Shown here one piece after another: positions 59,395 through 64,000 of a stretch of DNA of 64,000 nucleotides (the first letter of the stretch is position 1; each line of letters begins with the position of its first letter). This DNA is from Chryseobacterium sp. CH25 (GTDB lineage: Bacteria > Bacteroidota > Bacteroidia > Flavobacteriales > Weeksellaceae): NCBI RefSeq assembly GCF_004119455.1, contig NZ_NRQT01000003.1, forward strand, positions 490,890 to 554,889, given 5' to 3'. The notes under the pieces are model-generated. The model did not search any database, was not told the DNA's origin, and saw nothing but the letters and a program-made list of their open reading frames with translations. Made by a program: the position numbers and the translations under genes.

Positions 59395-60477
59395 CTACAT
59401 AAACTTATCTCCTTTCTTGAAATTTTTCAGATCCAGGACATAATCCTTAATTAACTGGTCGTTGTCTCTAGGGCAGATAAGAAGTGCCTTATCTGTATCT
59501 ACCACAATATAGTTCTCAAGACCGTCAATAATGACCGCCTTATTGTTGTTTTTTAAACGGATAATGTTCCCTTTTGAGTTGTAAGCGAGTAAATGCTTTA
59601 ATTTCACAGCATTTTCATTCTTATCTTTTTCAGTGTTTTCGTAGATGGAAGTCCATGTTCCCAAATCACTCCAACCTAAATCTGATGGAATAACATATAC
59701 ATTTTTAGCTTTCTCTAAAATCCCATTATCAATAGAAATTTTCTGAACCTTCGGATAAATGGTTTCTATACAGTTGTTTTCTTTTTCCGAATTATATTCA
59801 CAAGCCATAAAATGCTGTGTCATTTCGGGAAGATACGTCTCAAAGGCATGATGAATACTTTTGACATTCCATATAAATATTCCTGCATTCCAAAGGAAAT
59901 CACCACTTTCTAAAAAGCTTTGGGCAATTTCAAGAATTGGTTTTTCAGTAAATGTTTTTACTTTGAAATATTCTGAATTCTTTTTTTCTACAAATTGGAT
60001 GTATCCATAGCCTGTATCAGGTCTTGTAGGGGTAATTCCCAATGTTACCAGATAGTCATTTTTGGAAGCCAGGTCAAATGCCAGCACTACTTTTTCAAGA
60101 AATACGTCTTCTTTAAGGATCAGGTGGTCTGCCGGAAGAACAATCATGGTAGCATCCGGATTAATTTCAGCAATTTTATTGGCCATGTAAAGGTTACAGG
60201 CTGCTGTATTTTTCATCAGAGGTTCTCCCACGATATTTTCTTCAGGAATCTCCGGAAGCTGCTGATGGGAAAGTGCTATATACTCTTTATTCGTGATAAC
60301 GAATATATGTTCTTTTGGAATTACCTTGCTGATTCTATCATAAGTTTGCTGAATCATGGTACGCCCGGTTCCTAAAATATCCTGAAATTGTTTTGGAAAT
60401 TTCTGTGTACTCATGGGCCAGAATCTGCTACCGATCCCCCCAGCCATTATAACGCAGTATCTATCTGATTTTAACAT
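59395..60477 (-). CDS. manC: Mannose-1-phosphate guanylyltransferase
   Basis: 360 residues. Nucleotidyltransferase signature VIMAGGIGSRFWPMSTQKFP at the N-terminus, KFPKQFQDILG, FVITNKEYI, NTAACNLYMANKI and MIVLPADHLI, and later FTEKPILEIAQSFLESGDFL, WNAGIFIWNV and VIPSDLGWSDLGTWTSIYE. It makes GDP-mannose from mannose-1-phosphate and GTP for surface polysaccharide or glycoprotein synthesis. It lacks the C-terminal isomerase domain of bifunctional enzymes. 2 bp after the SprT-like gene, so one operon. Confidence 0.93.
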   Translation of the reverse strand: MLKSDRYCVIMAGGIGSRFWPMSTQKFPKQFQDILGTGRTMIQQTYDRISKVIPKEHIFVITNKEYIALSHQQLPEIPEENIVGEPLMKNTAACNLYMANKIAEINPDATMIVLPADHLILKEDVFLEKVVLAFDLASKNDYLVTLGITPTRPDTGYGYIQFVEKKNSEYFKVKTFTEKPILEIAQSFLESGDFLWNAGIFIWNVKSIHHAFETYLPEMTQHFMACEYNSEKENNCIETIYPKVQKISIDNGILEKAKNVYVIPSDLGWSDLGTWTSIYENTEKDKNENAVKLKHLLAYNSKGNIIRLKNNNKAVIIDGLENYIVVDTDKALLICPRDNDQLIKDYVLDLKNFKKGDKFM

Positions 60478-60479
60478 TC

Positions 60480-61070
60480 TTAGCTACATTTTTCTACCCT
60501 CGCTAAAGGTTTGAAAGAATACTTTCTTCCAGTGGCCAGGTTCTTACAAAGATAGTTTTTTTTAATCAGACCCTCTAATAAATACTTTTCGTTGCGATAT
60601 ATAAAAAATTCTCCTTTTTGAAGCTGTTCAATGAAATGAAGACTATCATCTTGTTTTTCAGTATGAAAATATCTTACAAGATCAGGGCTTGCCATAAAAT
60701 TGGCCTTCGGTGATTTTGAAAACTTTACAATGATAGGTTTCAGCTCTTCATCATAAACCTCAAGGCTTTCAAGCAGCATATTTTTAAAAGTTTCTTTCCA
60801 TTCATTGCCATGAGGAGAGATTCTTCGTCCATATTTTTCAAAAGCAATAAGATGTGCCAGCTCATGAGTAAGGACAAAGAAAAAAAGTTGTGGGGTAAGC
60901 GTAGAGTTTACCGTAATTTCATGAGAGTTATCTGGAAGTTTTCTGTAATCTCCCAGCTTAGAATTCCTGTTTCGAGTGACTTTTATATGAATATAATAAT
61001 CTGAAAACCAAATCCTTAAATAATCAAGTGTATTTTGTGGTAAATATTTTTCTAACGATTGGATAGACAT
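60480..61070 (-). CDS. SprT-like zinc metalloprotease domain protein
   Basis: 196 residues. HExxH motif with His69-Glu70 and His73 in FFFVLTHELAHLIAFEKYG and a third possible ligand His87 in RISPHGNEWKETF, as in SprT/Spartan domains. The C-terminal part (FFIYRNEKYLLEGLIKKNYL, CKNLATGRKYSFKPLARVEK) is a small zinc-ribbon-like region with one cysteine pair incomplete. Bacterial SprT proteins may degrade DNA-crosslinked proteins, but this is not shown. Cytoplasmic; between manC and tolC with tiny gaps. Confidence 0.87.
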   Translation of the reverse strand: MSIQSLEKYLPQNTLDYLRIWFSDYYIHIKVTRNRNSKLGDYRKLPDNSHEITVNSTLTPQLFFFVLTHELAHLIAFEKYGRRISPHGNEWKETFKNMLLESLEVYDEELKPIIVKFSKSPKANFMASPDLVRYFHTEKQDDSLHFIEQLQKGEFFIYRNEKYLLEGLIKKNYLCKNLATGRKYSFKPLARVEKCS

Positions 61071-61071
61071 T

Positions 61072-62394
61072 TTACAAACTTAGTGGAATTCCTGCATAGA
61101 AATTCAATAATTTAAGGCTGAAAAGATAATTATATTTCGCCTGCGCTACTGATCCCTGTGCATTTGCATAATTATTTCTTGCAACATTAACGTCGTAAAT
61201 GGTTGTTTTTCCTGCAGCATAGCTTTTATCGGCAAAATCAAGAGCCAATTTGGAACTTTTTTCTGCTTCTAATGCAGCTAAGTATGATTCATAATTGGCA
61301 TCAGCATCAAACTGAGCTTTCTGTATATTCTGTCTTACCGTTTGTTTCTGCTGTTCAAGGGTTATTTTACTAACGCTTTCATTTAATTTAGACTGCTCAA
61401 CCTGCAGTTTTGTTTTCCCTTTATTGAAGATAGGAATATTAAGAGACACTCCTACATTTTGTCCAAACTGATCTTTATACTGTTCAAAAAAAGTTCCCTG
61501 TACAACGCCTGGTGGAACATTAAATGATTTATTGTAGAATGTATTAAGGCCGGCACTGGCTGTTAATGTTGGCCAGAATGCTGTTTTACTTACTTCGGTT
61601 TGTGCTTCTGCTGATCTTATTCTGCTTTCTGCAGCTTTAATCTGAGGCTGTACATCATAAGCTTTTGTAAGAACCTCATCAACTGTAACCAATTGAGAAT
61701 CTAATCCTTCAGGAATATCTACATTTTCTACATCAAAATCTTTATAATCTGAAAGCTGTAAAAGCTGAGCAATGGCGAACAAAGCTCTTCCTACATTAAC
61801 CTCTGCTGTTTTAAGATTTTGTTTTTCTCTCGCCCATGCTGCCTCTGCTTCTGCCAGAACGGTCTGAGCCGTAGTCCCAACCTGAGTGGTTATCTTTGCT
61901 CTATCATGCTGTTTTTTAGCATTTTCTACAGCACTTTGAGAAATCTTAACAATTTCTTTGTTCAACAGAGCTGTTAAATATTGTTGTGCAATCTGCACAG
62001 AAATATCGTTTTTTATTGCTTCAATATCGTATTGGCTGGCTTCTACATCAAACTGAAGCTTTCTTACATTCTTTTCTAACCTTCCGTTATTGTACACCAA
62101 AACATCAGCACTTATTCCAACGCTGTTATTGAATCTGTCGTTTCTATAACTTCCTGCCCCTAATGATCCCTGCCCGAAACTCACTCCATTGATCACGCTA
62201 CCTGACACAGATGGCAAATAATCTTTTCTGGCTGCTTTAAGATTGTATTCCTGGTTTTGTTTGGTATATTGATTTTGGATAACCTGAAGATTATGCTCCA
62301 CTGCATAGCTTACACATTCTTTTAAGGACCATTTCTTCTGAGCACTTAAACCCAGACAACTCAGTCCAAAAACGATAATCCAAACTTTTTTCAT
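61072..62394 (-). CDS. TolC-family outer-membrane efflux protein
   Basis: 440 residues with a signal peptide (WIIVFGLSCLGLSAQ). Outer-membrane efflux protein repeats: KWSLKECVSYAVEHNLQVIQ, YLPSVSGSVINGVSFGQG, VSIAQQYLTALLNKEIVKIS and the second set VQPQIKAAESRIRSAEAQTE-like with FWPTLTASAGLNTF and VGVSLNIPIFNKGKTKLQVE. It forms a trimeric duct. No inner-membrane pump genes are in the window next to it, so it may serve an ABC or RND partner elsewhere. It is the first gene of the operon continuing with the SprT-like gene. Confidence 0.93.
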   Translation of the reverse strand: MKKVWIIVFGLSCLGLSAQKKWSLKECVSYAVEHNLQVIQNQYTKQNQEYNLKAARKDYLPSVSGSVINGVSFGQGSLGAGSYRNDRFNNSVGISADVLVYNNGRLEKNVRKLQFDVEASQYDIEAIKNDISVQIAQQYLTALLNKEIVKISQSAVENAKKQHDRAKITTQVGTTAQTVLAEAEAAWAREKQNLKTAEVNVGRALFAIAQLLQLSDYKDFDVENVDIPEGLDSQLVTVDEVLTKAYDVQPQIKAAESRIRSAEAQTEVSKTAFWPTLTASAGLNTFYNKSFNVPPGVVQGTFFEQYKDQFGQNVGVSLNIPIFNKGKTKLQVEQSKLNESVSKITLEQQKQTVRQNIQKAQFDADANYESYLAALEAEKSSKLALDFADKSYAAGKTTIYDVNVARNNYANAQGSVAQAKYNYLFSLKLLNFYAGIPLSL

Positions 62395-62578
62395 ATTATG
62401 TAGATGTTTATTTGTTTTTAATGGTCATATGGAGCCGCCTCATCTTTATCAGTATCTGTACTGTAAATCCCAGCGATTTCATATTAAGATTTTTCCCTAT
62501 TAGACGAAGTAAATATAAAAAAGTTACAGATTGAAAAAAATAGTTTCATTTTAATAAAACTTTTGAGAATTTTGTATC

Positions 62579-63822
62579 ATGACAAACGAACAATATCAGG
62601 AAGCTATCGACTGGCTTTTCGTACAGATGCCCAACTATCAGATAGATGGGCAGAAGGCTTATAAACCGGGGCTTGACAATATCACCAAGCTTTGCGCTTA
62701 CTTTGGAAATCCTCAGGATAAAATAAAATGTATTCATGTTGGTGGTACCAACGGAAAGGGCTCCTCAAGCAATATGCTGGCATCTGTTCTTCAGGAAGCC
62801 GGTTACAAAGTAGGTCTGTATAACTCTCCACATCTTATTGATTTTACAGAACGTATTAAAGTGAATGGTAAAAATTGTCATAAAGAGTTTGTCTTTGATT
62901 TTATTCAGAAGCTTAAAAATATTCCTGAAGATATCAGACCTTCATTTTTTGAGTTTACCACCATTATGGCTTTTGAATATTTTTACCAGCAGCAGGTAGA
63001 TTACGCCATTATTGAAGTGGGGTTAGGTGGAAGGTTAGATTCTACTAATATCATTAAACCATTAGTTTCTGCCATTACCAATGTTCAGCTTGATCATCAG
63101 AATATATTAGGAGATACCATTGAAGAAATAGCTGCTGAAAAAGCTGGAATCATTAAAAATGGTATTCCCATTATTTCAGGAGATGAAAATGAAGCCGTTA
63201 AAACAATCATCAAGGAAAAAGCAATAAAGGAAGGTGCTCCTTTCATAGACGCTACCCTATTTCATACTGACCTTTCTTCTGATTTAAAAGGAAATTATCA
63301 GCAAAAGAACATCCGTGTGGTTCTAGCTATTGTTGAGGAATTAAAAAAACTACACATTACCATTACAGACAAGGACCTGGAAAACGGACTATTAAATGTT
63401 CATCAAAATACAGGATTCATTGGCCGTTGGTTTGAGTTTTCAAAAGACCCTCTTACCATCTGTGACACGGGACATAATCAGGCCGGTCTGGAGTATGTTT
63501 TTTCACAATTAAATTCTATTGACAGGCACAAGCATATCATTTTGGGGTTTGTAAATGATAAAAAATAGATGAAGTGATGAGTTTACTTCCTGAAAATTCT
63601 GAGTTTTATTTTGCCAAACCATCCATCAACAGGGGAAGACATCCCGAAGATTACGAAAACTTGCTAAAGGATGCGAAAATTTTTTATAAAATTTTCAACT
63701 CCGTACAGGAAGCCTATCTATCTGCAAAAGAGCAATGTACAAACGAAGAAATGATTTTTATTGGCGGAAGTAACTTTGTTGTTGGAGATTTTTTAGAAAA
63801 AAATTTAGAGTTTAAAGAATAA
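62579..63822 (+). pseudogene. folC: Folylpolyglutamate/dihydrofolate synthase FolC, interrupted by a frameshift
   Basis: The frame to 63568 contains LDNITKLCAYFGNPQDKIKC, the P-loop HVGGTNGKGSSSNMLASVL, GLYNSPHLIDFTERIKVNG, VGLGGRLDSTNIIKPLVSAI and DTGHNQAGLEYVF, all in place, and stops at VNDKK. One more A in the A6 run 63560-63565 gives VNDKKIDEVMSLLPENSEFY and joins the frame to 63822, total about 414 residues, the family length. FolC adds glutamate to folates and is normally essential, so the break is probably an error in the sequence. Confidence 0.9.
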
Positions 63823-63826
63823 GTTG

Positions 63827-63834
63827 TATATTTG
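63827..63834 (+). promoter_or_regulatory. -7 box TATATTTG of the tRNA cluster
   Basis: Perfect TAnnTTTG match 37 bp before the first tRNA. Confidence 0.65.
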
Positions 63835-63871
63835 CACCACTCTAAACGAGAAAACAACAACAAAGTCTAGA

Positions 63872-63946
63872 GGGTTCTTAGCTCAGTTGGTTCAGAGCAT
63901 CTGGTTTACACCCAGAGGGTCGGGGGTTCGAATCCCTCAGGACCCA
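63872..63946 (+). tRNA. tRNA-Val (anticodon TAC)
   Basis: 75 nt. Acceptor stem GGGTTCT / AGGACCC, D-loop AGCTCAGTTGGTTCAGAGC, anticodon stem TCTGG / CCAGA with loop TTTACAC (anticodon TAC), T-arm GGGGGTTCGAATCCCTC, discriminator A. CCA is not encoded. It reads GUA and related valine codons. Confidence 0.97.
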
Positions 63947-63979
63947 CAAGAAAGGAAACGAAACCTTTTAAAAAAATTC

Positions 63980-64000
63980 GGGTTCTTAGCTCAGTTGGTT
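63980..64000 (+). tRNA. tRNA, start only (probably a second tRNA-Val)
   Basis: The last 21 bases are the same as the first 21 of the tRNA-Val at 63872 and run off the window, 33 bp after it. Confidence 0.75.

Overview
The window is a contiguous piece of a low-GC chromosome from a flavobacterium, most likely Chryseobacterium or a close Weeksellaceae relative. Signs are the Bacteroidota-type -7 promoter boxes (TAnnTTTG) without Shine-Dalgarno sequences, a type IX secretion sorting domain, short 'bacteriocin-like' double-glycine peptides, many small periplasmic/outer-membrane beta-barrel genes, and a zinc-ribbon-less AccD and a cysteine-less endonuclease III as I recall them from flavobacteria. 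No prophage, integron, transposase or CRISPR array was found.

Layout. 1-2.4 kb: an ECF sigma factor overlapping a protein with an inner-membrane helix and an outer-membrane barrel (dual-membrane anti-sigma type), plus a DUF4840 lipoprotein. 2.7-12.4 kb: a tripartite RND efflux operon, a divergent beta-barrel gene, a LytS/LytTR two-component pair and a UspA protein; four promoters here share half-sites with an exact 21-bp period placed 33 bp before the -7 box, so I read the block as one regulon. 12.6-20.1 kb: housekeeping and conserved unknown genes (ATP-grasp, CsaA, exonuclease, DUF59, sulfurtransferase, HMG-CoA lyase, PepT). 20.3-26.6 kb: lipoprotein, bacteriocin-like peptide, T9SS cargo, beta-barrel, and a second LytS/LytTR pair whose regulator is frameshifted; two or three nearby promoters share a different 21-bp-phased site. 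26.8-36.9 kb: MFS exporter, AraC regulator, ThiL, thioesterase, flavoprotein, hydrolase, small membrane proteins and two thioredoxin-fold proteins. 37.1-37.5 kb: two tandem double-glycine peptides ending in Cys-Cys. 37.5-50.9 kb: MutS, GNAT, cupin, bestrophin, YwqK-like, SPOUT methylase, CBS protein, NadK, class II aldolase, AccD, DUF6973, SpmAB-like. 50.86-51.37 kb: an inverted-repeat-bounded cassette with a four-helix-bundle gene. 51.4-64 kb: TonB/ExbD/ExbB set, DUF885 peptidase, DinB, Nth, Bcp, GNAT, ManC, SprT-like, TolC, FolC and the start of a tRNA-Val cluster.

Two sequence-wide patterns matter to a reader. First, six genes (20314-21620, 24856-25589, 28145-28959, 32024-33324, 48630-49138, 62579-63822) are each restored by adding one base to an A/T homopolymer; one is folC, so uncorrected sequencing error is more likely than real gene loss. 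Second, several families of imperfect intergenic palindromes are dispersed through the window, the clearest having four copies (9361, 26691, 40757, 41898).
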